64,000 bases of DNA, from the NCBI GenBank assembly GCA_902779445.1, contig CACZBM010000002.1, positions 62,001 through 126,000 on the forward strand, written 5' to 3'. The position numbers and the translations under genes are program-made. This document shows, one piece after another, positions 9,971 through 19,505 of this stretch. Position 1 is the stretch's first letter. Every line of letters starts with the position of its first letter. The DNA is from an uncultured Lachnospiraceae bacterium. Its GTDB lineage: Bacteria > Bacillota > Clostridia > Lachnospirales > Lachnospiraceae. Under the pieces are notes generated by a model. The model was not told where the DNA came from. It was given only the letters and a program-made list of their open reading frames with translations, and did no database searches.

Positions 9971-10999
9971 TCAACCTAACTCAGCGAAGTACTTGATTGT
10001 ACGAACCATCTGAGAGGTGTATGAATTTTCGTTATCATACCATGAAACGACCTCAACCTGGGTCTTTCCACCCTCAAGAGGGCTAACCATGGTCTGAGTA
10101 GCATCAAAGAGTGAGCCGTATCTCATACCGATGATATCACTTGATACGATCTGCTCTTCGGTATATCCGTAAGACTCTGTCTGAGCAGCCTTCATAGCTG
10201 CGTTGATCTCTTCCTTTGTAACAGTCTTATTAACAACTGCGAAAAGAAGTGTGGTTGATCCTGTAGGGGTAGGAACTCTCTGAGCAGCTCCGATGAGCTT
10301 TCCGTTAAGCTCAGGGATAACAAGGCCGATAGCCTTTGCAGCACCTGTGCTGTTAGGAACGATGTTGCAAGCGCCTGCACGTGATCTTCTGAGGTCACCC
10401 TTTCTCTGAGGTCCGTCAAGGATCATCTGATCACCTGTATAAGCGTGGATCGTGCACATAATACCTGACTCGATGGGAGCGAGGTCATTAAGAGCCTTAG
10501 CCATAGGTGCAAGGCAGTTTGTTGTGCAGGATGCAGCAGAAATGATCTTGTCATCCTTTGTAAGTGTCTTGTGGTTAACGTTATATACGATTGTAGGAAG
10601 ATCGTTTCCGGCAGGAGCTGAAATAACAACCTTCTTTGCTCCGGCATTGATGTGTGCCTGAGCCTTTTCCTTAGATGTGTAGAAGCCTGAGCACTCGAGA
10701 ACAACGTCTACATTGATATCGCCCCAAGGACAGTTGTTGGCATCGGGCTCCTTGTAGATCTTGATGGTCTGGCCTTTAACAGTGATGGTTCCTGCTTCGT
10801 CGTCTGCTGTAACATCATCTTCGTGACCGAAATCAACATAGCGGCCCTGTGATGTGTCATACTTTAAAAGATGTGCAAGCATCTTGGGGGAAGTAAGGTC
10901 ATTGATAGCCACTACTTCATAACCATCTGCCTGGAACATCTGTCTGAATGCAAGACGTCCAATACGTCCGAAACCGTTGATCGCAACTCTTACTGCCAT
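9971..10999 (-). CDS. gapA: Glyceraldehyde-3-phosphate dehydrogenase, type I
   Basis: 342 residues. It oxidises glyceraldehyde 3-phosphate to 1,3-bisphosphoglycerate with NAD+. The Rossmann N-terminus reads [18 protein letters not shown], the active-site Cys is in [17 protein letters not shown], and the catalytic His region is [13 protein letters not shown]-terminal [16 protein letters not shown] is canonical. AGGAGG lies immediately upstream of the ATG. First gene of the gapA-pgk-tpiA series. Its promoter appears to hold a palindrome (see 11091-11121). Confidence 0.98.
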   Translation of the reverse strand: MAVRVAINGFGRIGRLAFRQMFQADGYEVVAINDLTSPKMLAHLLKYDTSQGRYVDFGHEDDVTADDEAGTITVKGQTIKIYKEPDANNCPWGDINVDVVLECSGFYTSKEKAQAHINAGAKKVVISAPAGNDLPTIVYNVNHKTLTKDDKIISAASCTTNCLAPMAKALNDLAPIESGIMCTIHAYTGDQMILDGPQRKGDLRRSRAGACNIVPNSTGAAKAIGLVIPELNGKLIGAAQRVPTPTGSTTLLFAVVNKTVTKEEINAAMKAAQTESYGYTEEQIVSSDIIGMRYGSLFDATQTMVSPLEGGKTQVEVVSWYDNENSYTSQMVRTIKYFAELG

Positions 11000-11090
11000 T
11001 ATTAAATCCTCCTGAAATTGAAAAATGATTATGGATTATGGAGCTCTCGAAGTTCATTCTAAATCTGATTAGATTACTGATCTCAAGTCT

Positions 11091-11121
11091 CCTTATACGA
11101 AGAATTATTCTTCGTCATAAC
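11091..11121 (-). promoter_or_regulatory. Candidate gapA promoter with palindromic operator in the spacer
   Basis: A 19-base palindrome ACGAAGAAT-T-ATTCTTCGT spans 11097-11115. On the minus strand a TATAAG -10-like hexamer follows it and TTATGA precedes it, giving a 17-base spacer that is almost exactly the palindrome. The -35 match is weak. A repressor or activator dyad controlling glycolysis is a reasonable inference. The divergent acyltransferase gene could share it. Confidence 0.45.
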
Positions 11122-11208
11122 ACGCTACTATATTTTAATGGATTGATAAAAAAAACACAAGTGCAATTTACAGTACAATCGAGGTTTTTTTATTACAAGT
11201 GTGTTATC

Positions 11209-12360
11209 ATGTCTGTTATGAGCAAACATTTCGAACCGAGTTTCAACGTAATACGGGCTGTCAGCGCCCTTGCTATAGTTTTATTCCACTATAGTTATAC
11301 CTTTTATGAATACGGGATAAAGGAAAGTGGTCCGGAGTTCCTGATGTTTAGGAACGGTGATTACGGTGGGATCTTTGTGGCTATTTTCTTTATGCTGAGC
11401 GGTGCTGCCATTCTTCATAATCATCCGCATTTCAGCGACAAAGAAGATCCCGGATTTATCAGCACCGTTAAAAATATCCTCAAGTTTTACGGTAAAAGAT
11501 GGCTTTCTCTTTTTCCCATGTTTTATATTGCCTGGATCATAATGTATGTCATTAATTCAAACCGTGTCGGCTCCTGGTTCTGGGGAGGTCCGAGAAAGAA
11601 TTTCATTTTATCTTTCCTGGGAATGGACGGTTATTTTCTGCATCTTGGCATGAATTACTATAATCTGGGGGAATGGTTCTTAGGAGGCATCATATTCATG
11701 TATCTCCTTTACCCGTTTCTTTTATTCCTGTGGAACAAAATGCGGATACCCGGCACTCTCCTGATCGTATTTTTCTTCTTATTCAATTTAAGACGCCACT
11801 ATTTTTCCAGTGCACCGGACTTAAACATTTTTATTGTCCTTATAAAATACTATAACAGTCACATTACTATAAGCGACAACATGTGTCTTTGGACCTGTAT
11901 CCTCGACTTCTGGCTGGGATTTATCCTTCTCACCTATGTACTTCCGGCAATAAAAAAGATGGATTTAAGAATGCGGTTTATTCTCATCATCCTTATCATA
12001 TCCATCCTTCTTATTTTTATTAATGTAGAGCTTCCACTCTTTAAGCTTGAAACATGTACTATAATGGCCGTACTGACCTATATCCTTTTATCGATGGTCA
12101 CACCATTTATAACAAAACAGGCTTCCGTTAATTCTCTTCTTAATTTGATAAGTAAATATTCTTACGGGATATTCCTGGTCCACCACGTGATACTTTACGG
12201 GATCATGTACCTTGTTAAGGGCTTCACTTTCAGTCAGATCTCTTCGATCATCTTCTTTATCCCGCTCTATGCCGTGATCTTCCTCGCTGGATTTATACTC
12301 ACAAAATTCTCCGGATATATAGTTAATATCATTAAATCAGTGTTATCCCGAGCATCCTGA
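11209..12360 (+). CDS. Membrane acyltransferase, acyltransferase-3 family
   Basis: 383 residues from ATG 11209; the frame is open back to 11038, but that extension overlaps the gapA promoter region. Starts at 11209 or 11218 fit the family, whose conserved N-terminus is here FNVIRAVSALAIVLFHYSYTF with the conserved Arg and His. About ten TM helices follow. Such enzymes O-acylate cell-surface glycans, peptidoglycan or lipids at the membrane. No clear Shine-Dalgarno is seen. The stop codon TGA (12358-12360) lies inside a repeated 'CATCCTGATGTCATTCTGAG' tract, so the C-terminus ending SRAS may have been set by a repeat insertion. Substrate unknown. Confidence 0.8.
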   Translation: MSVMSKHFEPSFNVIRAVSALAIVLFHYSYTFYEYGIKESGPEFLMFRNGDYGGIFVAIFFMLSGAAILHNHPHFSDKEDPGFISTVKNILKFYGKRWLSLFPMFYIAWIIMYVINSNRVGSWFWGGPRKNFILSFLGMDGYFLHLGMNYYNLGEWFLGGIIFMYLLYPFLLFLWNKMRIPGTLLIVFFFLFNLRRHYFSSAPDLNIFIVLIKYYNSHITISDNMCLWTCILDFWLGFILLTYVLPAIKKMDLRMRFILIILIISILLIFINVELPLFKLETCTIMAVLTYILLSMVTPFITKQASVNSLLNLISKYSYGIFLVHHVILYGIMYLVKGFTFSQISSIIFFIPLYAVIFLAGFILTKFSGYIVNIIKSVLSRAS

Positions 12361-12446
12361 TGTCATTCTGAGCATCCTGATGTCATTCTGAGCAAAGCGA
12401 AGAATCTAAGAGAGATCCTTCGCCAATGCTCAGGATGACATTTTTT
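12361..12446 (+). repeat. Family A palindromic repeat acting as terminator
   Basis: Units of the type TCATYCTGAG-stem-CGAAGRATCT occur face to face (12380-12407 and 12414-12440) and fold into a long hairpin followed on the plus strand by TTTTTT, a good intrinsic terminator for the acyltransferase gene. A partial tandem copy (GTCATTCTGAGCATCCTGAT) precedes it. Confidence 0.8.
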
Positions 12447-12509
12447 CAGTATTTTACAAAGGCAGCCGCAAAAATAAATCTTCCAAACAATCAGAGCCGT
12501 TTGGAAGGT

Positions 12510-14051
12510 TTATTTTATGCGGCTGCCCTTTATAATTCCTGAAAAAGCAAGTATCAAGAAGATCGGTAGATATGCAAACAGATACCTGGCCTTTGCTTCA
12601 AACAGAAGTTCAAAAATGATGAGTCCGGAAATCGAGAGCATCATGACAGAGACCGGGCCTGAATTTTTTCCTGCAAAAAGTGCAAAAACTCCTGACAGAA
12701 AACAGAAAAACAGTACCGTGATCCAAATGGTCTGAAGTATTATCCTGTATTTACCGAAGTACTTCTCTCCAACAGTGATAACTGACAGTATATAAGGCCT
12801 GAGTTTATTCTCATGTATCTCAGGTATACCTTCAAATTCGGTTCCGGCGAAGAAATTCCCGTCTATTCCCCATGCAAACGTTCCGTCTCCGAAATTCACG
12901 AGCTGCTTTTTAATAAGATGCTTTATTATCCCCTGTGGGCCGTAAGCCATAGCCCGTTCTTTGGCTACGGTGAGATTTGTGCGGGTCCTCTCTGCAGGAT
13001 CTCCGATGGAATCTGTGAAATTAGTGTCATCATTTGAATAAACACCGTCAGTTTCATCATTTAATCCCATCATAAGATAGTGTGCTGCACCAAAGCTTCT
13101 GTTCTTATCAAGCTTAAGATTAAGAGACGGGTAAAACACTTTTGTGATCAAAAGCCACATCAGAATAAGGGATATTATAGAGATAAGAATTCCTCTCATC
13201 CTACGCTTATCATTATGGGATGAAGCTCCCGCGAAAGTAACTATGATAACCGCGATATATATTATGACGGTCTGGGGCTTTACAGCATATCCCAGAGCCG
13301 CAGCAACTCCCGTCAATGCATATAAAACAAAACCGGAACCGTTTTTCTCAAGTTTTACAAAAAGAAACAGTATAAGCAAAGGAAAGATCAAACCCACACA
13401 ATCTGAATAGGTAATGATAAGCCACGGATTAAATCCTATCCATAAAGCATAAACCACCCAGATGAACATGGCTGATCTTATTGAATATATCTCTTTTGCG
13501 ATCAGGAATAAAAGAACTCCTGCCAGGGTAAAAAGCATGCACTGAAATGCAGTAAGACATAATACCGACTGACTTCCGAATATACCTGAGATCCTTAAAA
13601 CCGTCACATAAATAAAAACGATCATCAGGTTGTTGGGATGATTAGAGAAATAGTCTATGCTCACTTCGTCCCCGGCATCCCTTAGTATCTTATAGACGCA
13701 GTCAAGAACTGCAGCGGGATCCCAGTCAGAAAAAAAGAAAGCGCTGGAAGTATAGAGTAATTCAAGAATAAAAAGAATAACAGAAGAAACAATGATAAAT
13801 ATTGTTCCCTGAAACGAATTAATTCTTGCATTTTTAAAAACTACTGCAAGAACAGCAATTGCGATAACTGAGACAATAACCCCTGCGATAAGCAGTAACA
13901 GATTTGAAACGCCAATATCTGACTTCAGATAATACTCTGTTCTGTCGTTTAAGAATAACAGCAGCACCAGGGTAAAAGCCATCAGGCATAAGAATAAGGC
14001 AGCTATGATCCTGCCGGCATTTTTACTTAGATCACTGAGTCGCAATATCAC
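12510..14051 (-). CDS. Polytopic membrane protein, probable GT-C type glycosyltransferase
   Basis: 513 residues with roughly eleven to twelve hydrophobic helices. The first extracellular loop contains FFSDWDPAAVLDCVYKILRD and DYFSNHPNNLMIVFIYV. An acidic loop followed by an Asn/His-Pro motif is typical of ArnT/PMT-like GT-C enzymes that use polyprenyl-phosphate sugars. A further soluble loop lies at about 310-400. It overlaps the end of the upstream cytidylate kinase-like gene by 20 bases, implying coupling. It may act in cell-surface glycan or lipid decoration with the nearby acyltransferase. The family call is moderate and the substrate is unknown. Confidence 0.65.
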   Translation of the reverse strand: MILRLSDLSKNAGRIIAALFLCLMAFTLVLLLFLNDRTEYYLKSDIGVSNLLLLIAGVIVSVIAIAVLAVVFKNARINSFQGTIFIIVSSVILFILELLYTSSAFFFSDWDPAAVLDCVYKILRDAGDEVSIDYFSNHPNNLMIVFIYVTVLRISGIFGSQSVLCLTAFQCMLFTLAGVLLFLIAKEIYSIRSAMFIWVVYALWIGFNPWLIITYSDCVGLIFPLLILFLFVKLEKNGSGFVLYALTGVAAALGYAVKPQTVIIYIAVIIVTFAGASSHNDKRRMRGILISIISLILMWLLITKVFYPSLNLKLDKNRSFGAAHYLMMGLNDETDGVYSNDDTNFTDSIGDPAERTRTNLTVAKERAMAYGPQGIIKHLIKKQLVNFGDGTFAWGIDGNFFAGTEFEGIPEIHENKLRPYILSVITVGEKYFGKYRIILQTIWITVLFFCFLSGVFALFAGKNSGPVSVMMLSISGLIIFELLFEAKARYLFAYLPIFLILAFSGIIKGSRIK

Positions 14052-14619
14052 AGATAATATCCACGCATTTATCGATTCCTAAGGTGGAGCTTCGAAGACA
14101 CAGATCATAGTAATCCGCATCGCCAAACTCCGTGTTTGTGTAATAAGTGCAATATTTCCGTCTTTTTTTATCAACGGATCTCATTTCATCAAGGATCTTG
14201 TCATCCGAAAGATCCGGCATCTTGTTTTTCAGGTTTTTTAACTTGAATCTCGTAGAAGCGGATACAAATACGTGCAACGAATCATCATATTCTTTAAGCA
14301 CGTAATTTGCATTTCGGCCGACAATAACACAGCCGCCTTTTTCAGCCTCGGAACAAATAGCCTTTTTCTGAGCATTAAACAGTCTTTCATCAAGGGGTCT
14401 GTTATAAAAATCGAAAAGACTCTGGCCAAAACCGAAGTCAAAAGGAACTATTTCATCAAATCTTCTGAAATCGTCCGGAGTCAATCCCTCTGAAGCAAGT
14501 GCGGCCCTTATGATAACATCCTTATCCATATAATAAAAGCCGAGTCTTTCAGCAACTTTCTTTCCGATCTGCCCGCCGCCGGCACCAAACTGACGGCTTA
14601 TTGTGATTATCTTCTTCAT
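14032..14619 (-). CDS. Cytidylate kinase-like protein
   Basis: 195 residues. The N-terminus IITISRQFGAGGGQIGKKVAERLGF contains the shortened P-loop typical of the cytidylate kinase-like family (Pfam Cytidylate_kin2), and Arg-rich lid residues (RSVDKKRRKYCTYYTN) follow. It is not the housekeeping enzyme, because a canonical cmk occurs at 47741-48400. Its nucleotide substrate is not known. It lies 16 bases downstream of the ABC importer ATPase gene and overlaps the glycosyltransferase gene, so it probably belongs to one transcript from xerD onwards. Confidence 0.8.
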   Translation of the reverse strand: MKKIITISRQFGAGGGQIGKKVAERLGFYYMDKDVIIRAALASEGLTPDDFRRFDEIVPFDFGFGQSLFDFYNRPLDERLFNAQKKAICSEAEKGGCVIVGRNANYVLKEYDDSLHVFVSASTRFKLKNLKNKMPDLSDDKILDEMRSVDKKRRKYCTYYTNTEFGDADYYDLCLRSSTLGIDKCVDIICDIATQ

Positions 14620-14635
14620 AAAAACCCCTCATGAT

Positions 14636-15379
14636 CTATAAGACTTTATCCAAAAAGTCTACCGTACGCTTTTCTTTGGGATTACCGAGAACCTCTGCAG
14701 GAGTTCCTTCCTCTACTATGTATCCGCCGTCCATAAAAATGATCCGGTCTGCAACTTCTCTTGCAAAACCCATCTCATGGGTTACGATCACCATTGTCAT
14801 CCCATCTGAAGCAAGTGACTTCATAACACCCAGAACCTCTCCCACCATTTCGGGATCGAGAGCGGATGTAGGCTCATCAAAAAGCATTATATCCGGCTTC
14901 ATGCATAGAGCCCTGGCTATGGCTACACGCTGCTTCTGTCCTCCTGAAAGCTGTGAAGGAAAAGCATCAGCCTTTTCCGAAAGACCAACTTTTTCAAGCA
15001 TATGATCCGCATATTCCTTTGCTTCGGAAAGACTTGCTTTCTTTAACTCTACGGGTGCAAGAGTCATGTTATCCATCACGTTCAGATTGTTAAAAAGATT
15101 GAAGTGCTGGAATACCATGCCGATATTTTCTCTTACCTTATTAATGTTTATCTTTTTTTCAGTTATATCTTTTCCGTCGATCACTATAGAACCGCCGTTC
15201 ACTTCTTCCAGACGGTTTAAACAACGTAAAAAAGTGGACTTTCCTGATCCCGAAGGACCGATTACCACAACAACCTCTCCCTCTTTTACATCGACCGAAA
15301 TATCTTTAAGCACACTTAAAGAGCCAAAAGATTTCTTGAGATTTTTTACACTGATCATTATCTTCTTATCTTCCGACAT
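14636..15379 (-). CDS. Polar amino acid ABC importer, ATP-binding subunit
   Basis: 247 residues, GlnQ/ArtP type. Walker A is [10 protein letters not shown]-loop VFQHFNLF, signature [15 protein letters not shown], Walker [15 protein letters not shown] and H-loop VTHEMGFA. It energises uptake of a polar amino acid through the neighbouring permease and lipoprotein. It overlaps the permease gene by 14 bases, the usual translational coupling in these operons. The particular amino acid cannot be read from the sequence. Confidence 0.96.
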   Translation of the reverse strand: MSEDKKIMISVKNLKKSFGSLSVLKDISVDVKEGEVVVVIGPSGSGKSTFLRCLNRLEEVNGGSIVIDGKDITEKKININKVRENIGMVFQHFNLFNNLNVMDNMTLAPVELKKASLSEAKEYADHMLEKVGLSEKADAFPSQLSGGQKQRVAIARALCMKPDIMLFDEPTSALDPEMVGEVLGVMKSLASDGMTMVIVTHEMGFAREVADRIIFMDGGYIVEEGTPAEVLGNPKEKRTVDFLDKVL

Positions 15380-16037
15380 TCAGTCTCCTTTCCACTACCT
15401 TCGCACTTCTGGAAAGGATAGTGATCACGATCAGATACATGACACCGACTATAGCCCAGGTCTGGAAAGCCATAAAGGTATTTGCCTGAACAGTTTTGGC
15501 AGTATTAACGAGCTCGGGGAAACCGATTACAGAAAGAATAGAAGTATCCTTTAATGTAATGATGAACTGGTTTATTATGCTGGGGATCATGGTCCGGATA
15601 GCCTGAGGAAGAACCACTTTTCTCATTGCCGTGGCATAAGGCAGTCCTAAAGATCTGGCTGCTTCCATCTGTCCGATATCAACAGACTGTATACCTGCCC
15701 TTATGATCTCAGACATATAAGCACCACAATTCAGCGCAAGGCAGGCCGTACCGGCCTGCAGCGCTGTTAATGTCATATTGAATCCGCCAATAATGGTATT
15801 GAATAGATATGGTATTCCGAAGTAAATAAAGAATGCCAGAACGATCATCGGAACTCCACGGATCACGTCTACAAAGATCTGGGATATCACATTACATGCC
15901 CTGTTTTTTAAGACGCTTAAAATACCGAAGAAAAGTCCTATGATACATGCAAATACGAGACCCAGTAACGCCAGTAAAAGCGTCCTGCCCATAGCAGTTA
16001 AAAGCAGGCCTCCGTATGTAGTTATGATCCGTATCAT
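15366..16037 (-). CDS. Polar amino acid ABC importer, permease
   Basis: 223 residues, HisM/GlnP family, with about five TM helices. The EAA loop that contacts the ATPase reads [20 protein letters not shown], preceded by [15 protein letters not shown]. It lies between the binding protein (19-base gap) and the ATPase (overlap). It probably works as a homodimer because no second permease gene is present. Confidence 0.95.
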   Translation of the reverse strand: MIRIITTYGGLLLTAMGRTLLLALLGLVFACIIGLFFGILSVLKNRACNVISQIFVDVIRGVPMIVLAFFIYFGIPYLFNTIIGGFNMTLTALQAGTACLALNCGAYMSEIIRAGIQSVDIGQMEAARSLGLPYATAMRKVVLPQAIRTMIPSIINQFIITLKDTSILSVIGFPELVNTAKTVQANTFMAFQTWAIVGVMYLIVITILSRSAKVVERRLNVGR

Positions 16038-16056
16038 GGTGTAAACCCCTGTTTAA

Positions 16057-16836
16057 TTATCCGAGATACTTCTTAATGATCTCATCATACTTGCCGTTTG
16101 CTTTGATATTCTTAAGACCTGCATTGAATTTATCAACAAGCTCCTGATTATCCTTATTAAAGATAGCGAATCCGTATGAAGCGGGATCATTTCCTGTTTC
16201 GGGAAGAAGCTTCATGGCAAGGTTTCCGTCTTTAATGCTGGCAGCCATGATAGGTGCATCATCCATAGCTCCTGCAACCTGTCCGCCTACTACAGCCTGA
16301 TACATGGTCGGTGAATCTTCAAAATAAGTAACAGTGAAACCATATTTATCTTTAAGGCTCTCAGCATAATCAGCACTCATAGTACCGGTCTTCACTGCAA
16401 CTGCCTTACCGTTTAAGTCTTCAAAGCCCTTTATATCAGAATCTGCAGCTACCGCAAGACACTGATTAGCATCGTAATAACCGTCTGAGAAGATCCAGCC
16501 TGAGCTCTTCCTCTCTTCTGTAATGGAAGCTCCTGCGATCATTCCGTCAGCCTGTCCTGACTGGCATGCAGCAATTGATGCATCCCATCCAAGGATCTGC
16601 ACTTCATACTTGAATCCCTGGTCTTCAGCGATCGCAGCAAGGATATCCATATCTATACCTACGAAATCTCCATTGTCATCCTTATATTCAAAAGGTCTGA
16701 ACACTGTATCTGTAGCTATCTTCCAAACCTTTCCGTCTGAAGAAGATGCTGCACTTCCGGCTGCGTTTCCGCCGCAACCCATAAGGCCTAATGCCATACA
16801 AACCGATACTGCAAGTACAAGAATCCTTTTTTTCAT
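16057..16836 (-). CDS. Polar amino acid ABC importer, substrate-binding lipoprotein
   Basis: 259 residues. The signal peptide ends in the lipobox LMGC (Cys about residue 21), so it is lipid-anchored outside the membrane. The SBP_bac_3 fold shows FRPFEYKDDNGDFVGIDMDI and ASITEERK, with KTGTMSADYAESLKDKYGF in the second lobe. Gene order binding protein, permease, ATPase is complete. It starts 12 bases after xerD with AGGAGG before the ATG. Confidence 0.95.
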   Translation of the reverse strand: MKKRILVLAVSVCMALGLMGCGGNAAGSAASSSDGKVWKIATDTVFRPFEYKDDNGDFVGIDMDILAAIAEDQGFKYEVQILGWDASIAACQSGQADGMIAGASITEERKSSGWIFSDGYYDANQCLAVAADSDIKGFEDLNGKAVAVKTGTMSADYAESLKDKYGFTVTYFEDSPTMYQAVVGGQVAGAMDDAPIMAASIKDGNLAMKLLPETGNDPASYGFAIFNKDNQELVDKFNAGLKNIKANGKYDEIIKKYLG

Positions 16837-16848
16837 AATATCCTCCTT

Positions 16849-17733
16849 TTAATGTCTTGGATGTGTTTTATCATAAACCTCTTTAAGATGGTTCTTACTT
16901 AATGAAACATACATCTGGGTTGTGGAGATATCAGAGTGTCCCAGCATCTCCTGTACCGATTTAAGGTCGGCACCGTTCTCAACCAGATGAGCTGCAAAGC
17001 TGTGTCTTAAAGTATGAGGTGTGATATCCGTTTCTATTCCGGCTTTTTTCGCATAATATTTTATGAGTTTCCAGAATCCCTGCCTTGACATCGGCACTCC
17101 GGAACAGTTTACGAAAAGAGCTGTTTCATCCTTACTTTCTACCATAACTTCCCTGGAATGTGCAAGGTATTTAAGAAGAGCCTGTTTGGCCTCATTCCCG
17201 AAAGGGATTATCCTCTCCTTATCCTCATCATGACATTCCACATACCCCATGGAAAGATTCAGGTCAGTAGTCTTTAATGTAATAAGCTCGGTAACCCTCA
17301 TTCCGGTGGCATACAAAAGCTCCAGCATAGCTTTATCCCTGAGGTCTTTCGGTGTATTTCCCGAAGGCTGTTCAAGAAGCTTTACAACCTCATTCATTGT
17401 CAGTATCTCAGGTGCTTTTTTGATTATCTTGGGAGCTTTAAGATTTTCTGCCGGGTTGGAATCAATCCTGCCTTCCTTCACGAAATAATGAAAGAAAGCT
17501 TTAATGGAAGCGATGTTTCTCGATATGGTGGCAGGTGTAAAACCGTTTTTCTCCAAATACAGAAGGTATGCCGTCATATCCTGTTCGGTAACCTTCAGCG
17601 CATCGGTCACATTTCTGCCCTTTAAGAATGCAACCATCTTAAGGAGATCTCTCCTGTAAGAAAGCTGTGTGTTCTCTGAAGCTTTTTTGATATTATGTAA
17701 ATAATTTATGAACTCCAGAACTTGATCTTCCAT
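16849..17733 (-). CDS. xerD: Tyrosine recombinase, XerD-like
   Basis: 294 residues, normal XerC/XerD length. The N-terminal SAM-like core-binding domain (1-90) includes TQLSYRRDLLKM. The catalytic residues are visible in order: Arg in ATGMRVTELI, Lys in the DEDKERIIPF hairpin, His-x-x-Arg in HTLRHSFAAH, His in LGHSDISTT and the nucleophile Tyr in QMYV. It probably resolves chromosome dimers at dif. No sign of a mobile element surrounds it. It leads the amino acid importer genes. Confidence 0.9.
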   Translation of the reverse strand: MEDQVLEFINYLHNIKKASENTQLSYRRDLLKMVAFLKGRNVTDALKVTEQDMTAYLLYLEKNGFTPATISRNIASIKAFFHYFVKEGRIDSNPAENLKAPKIIKKAPEILTMNEVVKLLEQPSGNTPKDLRDKAMLELLYATGMRVTELITLKTTDLNLSMGYVECHDEDKERIIPFGNEAKQALLKYLAHSREVMVESKDETALFVNCSGVPMSRQGFWKLIKYYAKKAGIETDITPHTLRHSFAAHLVENGADLKSVQEMLGHSDISTTQMYVSLSKNHLKEVYDKTHPRH

Positions 17734-18023
17734 ATATTCCCCATCCTGTAGTGAAATAATTCCGACTCTCCAATCAGAACCACTTCACACATTATAAATG
17801 GGTTTTTTTCTATTTGCAATCACAGAAACCGGGCATAAAATGCAGTTTTTCTCCCACTTTACATAAAAATCACAACATGTCGTTCCACTCCTAAAATCTC
17901 TGCGCTACATGTTGTGAAAAAAAAATTTTGTATTATTTTTGTATTTTATGTTAATCAATTATCGAAATGATTTAAAGCGTCAAAAGTAATTGGAACCACG
18001 TACGAAGCACAGAACAATCCGTA
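17734..18023. other. 290-base A+T-rich intergenic region with one long-loop inverted repeat
   Basis: It holds an 11-bp inverted repeat TCACAACATGT (17870-17880) and ACATGTTGTGA (17907-17917) with a 26-base loop, followed on the minus strand by ATTTTTATG. It may terminate the Nudix transcript or be an operator for xerD. No reading frame or RNA gene was recognised. Confidence 0.4.
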
Positions 18024-18575
18024 TTAAATCAAATGCGTCATTTTACATTGAAAACCATAATATGTCATGATGGCGGACACTGTTTTAGAGTCCAATATCT
18101 CCCCCTTGAATATCCTGTCCGTCAGTTCATCGAGTTCAAACTCTTCCACTTCGATGAATTCATCGGGGTCCAGATCCTGTTTCGTCTTTGAGAGCCCTTT
18201 TGCAAGAAATATTTCAATCTTTTCATCAGAGTAGGCGATAGCTGTATCAATAGTCATGAAATACTCTATTTCGCTGCAGTTATAACCGGCTTCTTCCCTG
18301 AGTTCCCTTATCGCTGCATCGATATACTCTTCATCTCCATTACGTCCTCCTGCAGGTATCTCAAGTGTGACCCTGTCAAATGTATGTCTGTACTGACGTA
18401 CCATGACTATCTTTCCTTCATCTGTAACAGCGATAACTGCAGCGGCTCCGTTATGTACCATGGTGTCGTATACAACGGTCCTTCCATCCGGAAGCTTCAG
18501 CGTATCGTCGCAATAGGTAAGTATATTTGTTTTTCTTACGATCTTTCTGTCTATTCGTTCGAATTTCTTTATCAT
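18024..18575 (-). CDS. Nudix hydrolase, probable ADP-ribose pyrophosphatase
   Basis: 183 residues. The Nudix box fits GX5EX7REUXEEXGU exactly (start GGRNGDE, end RELREEAGY). Upstream ITLEIPAGG-like context (RVTLEIPAGG) and the ADP-ribose family length support hydrolysis of ADP-ribose or a related nucleoside diphosphate. The N-terminus is MIKKFERIDRKIVRKTNI. A family A repeat separates it from coaX. Substrate assignment is by family only. Confidence 0.88.
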   Translation of the reverse strand: MIKKFERIDRKIVRKTNILTYCDDTLKLPDGRTVVYDTMVHNGAAAVIAVTDEGKIVMVRQYRHTFDRVTLEIPAGGRNGDEEYIDAAIRELREEAGYNCSEIEYFMTIDTAIAYSDEKIEIFLAKGLSKTKQDLDPDEFIEVEEFELDELTDRIFKGEILDSKTVSAIMTYYGFQCKMTHLI

Positions 18576-18594
18576 GTTTTCCTGTCAACCCTCG

Positions 18595-18665
18595 TGTCAT
18601 CCTGAGCGTCAGCGAAGGATCTCTACTGTCACTATTGGAGATTCTTCGCTTTGCTCAGAATGACA
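18595..18665. repeat. Family A palindromic repeat
   Basis: A forward unit with stem GCgtcaGC and a reverse unit with stem GCtttGC form a hairpin between the coaX stop and the Nudix start. Confidence 0.8.
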
Positions 18666-18672
18666 AAGGAGT

Positions 18673-19443
18673 TTATTTACTGTTCTTATCGTATATAACT
18701 TTAAGTCCCTTCATCATAAGGGAATTATCAAGTATTATTTCGTGACGGCATTTTGGTATTATGACTTTTGAAAGTCCTCCTGTAGCAACCACAGTGGCCT
18801 TTTCACCTATCTCATCCTCAAATCTCTCTATCATACCGTCCACAAGTGAAGCCTGACCATTTATTATGCCGCTCTTCATACAATCGATGGTATTTGTGCA
18901 GATGAATTTCTTTGGCGCAGAAAGGCTTACTCTAGGCAACTGTGATGTTTTGGAAACAAGTGCTTCAAGAGAAGTGCGGACTCCTGGGATTATAACTCCG
19001 CCGATATAATCTTTATTAGCGTCTATAACGGTTATCGTTGTGGCGGTTCCCATATCCACGATAATAAGGGGAGCTCCGTATTCATTTAATCCGGCAACGG
19101 AATCCACCACCAGATCAGCTCCGAGGGTCCTGGGGTCATCGATCTTTATATTAAGACCGGTCTTTAACCCTGCGCCCACAACCATAGGATCCACATTCTT
19201 AATAAGCATGCGGACAGCCTGCTTAATAATATGGGTAAGAGGCGGTACAACAGAAGATATAATGGAACCCGTGATACCGTCCGGCACTATGCCGTGGAGC
19301 TCCATTACCGTTTTCAGGATAACTGCATATTCAAGTTCTGTTTTGTCTATATCTGTGGAAATACGTTCGGTGAAATGTATCTTTTTATCATCAATTACAC
19401 CCACCTCAATATTCGTATTCCCCATGTCTATTGCAAGAAGCAT
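18673..19443 (-). CDS. coaX: Type III pantothenate kinase
   Basis: 256 residues. It phosphorylates pantothenate, the first step of CoA synthesis. The ASKHA-fold phosphate loop is MLLAIDMGNTNIEVGV, with VDMGTATTITVIDA and GGVIIPGVRTSLEAL following. The C-terminal ATGGLSKVI adenosine motif is present. It lies downstream of asd, separated by a family B hairpin. Confidence 0.95.
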   Translation of the reverse strand: MLLAIDMGNTNIEVGVIDDKKIHFTERISTDIDKTELEYAVILKTVMELHGIVPDGITGSIISSVVPPLTHIIKQAVRMLIKNVDPMVVGAGLKTGLNIKIDDPRTLGADLVVDSVAGLNEYGAPLIIVDMGTATTITVIDANKDYIGGVIIPGVRTSLEALVSKTSQLPRVSLSAPKKFICTNTIDCMKSGIINGQASLVDGMIERFEDEIGEKATVVATGGLSKVIIPKCRHEIILDNSLMMKGLKVIYDKNSK

Positions 19444-19461
19444 ATCATTCCTCTAATTTAT

Positions 19462-19500
19462 AACCCTCATCTGTCAGCACTTCGCAGTCAGATGAGGGTT
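19462..19500 (-). terminator. Family B hairpin, terminator of asd
   Basis: AACCCTCATCTG pairs with CAGATGAGGGTT around a short inner hairpin and is followed by an A+T-rich tract on the minus strand. It is the shortest copy of the family B repeat. Confidence 0.7.
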
Positions 19501-19505
19501 TCATC

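Noticed and set aside
11038..11208. 57-codon N-terminal extension of the acyltransferase
   Set aside because: It covers the promoter region and the palindrome, and family proteins begin at the FNVIRAVSALAIVLFHYS region.
16849..17733. XerD-like gene as integrase of an island
   Set aside because: Neighbours are housekeeping-type and there are no attachment repeats or phage genes; the size and motifs fit chromosomal XerD.
19040..19456. 138-residue open frame opposite coaX
   Set aside because: Shadow of conserved coaX; no independent evidence.
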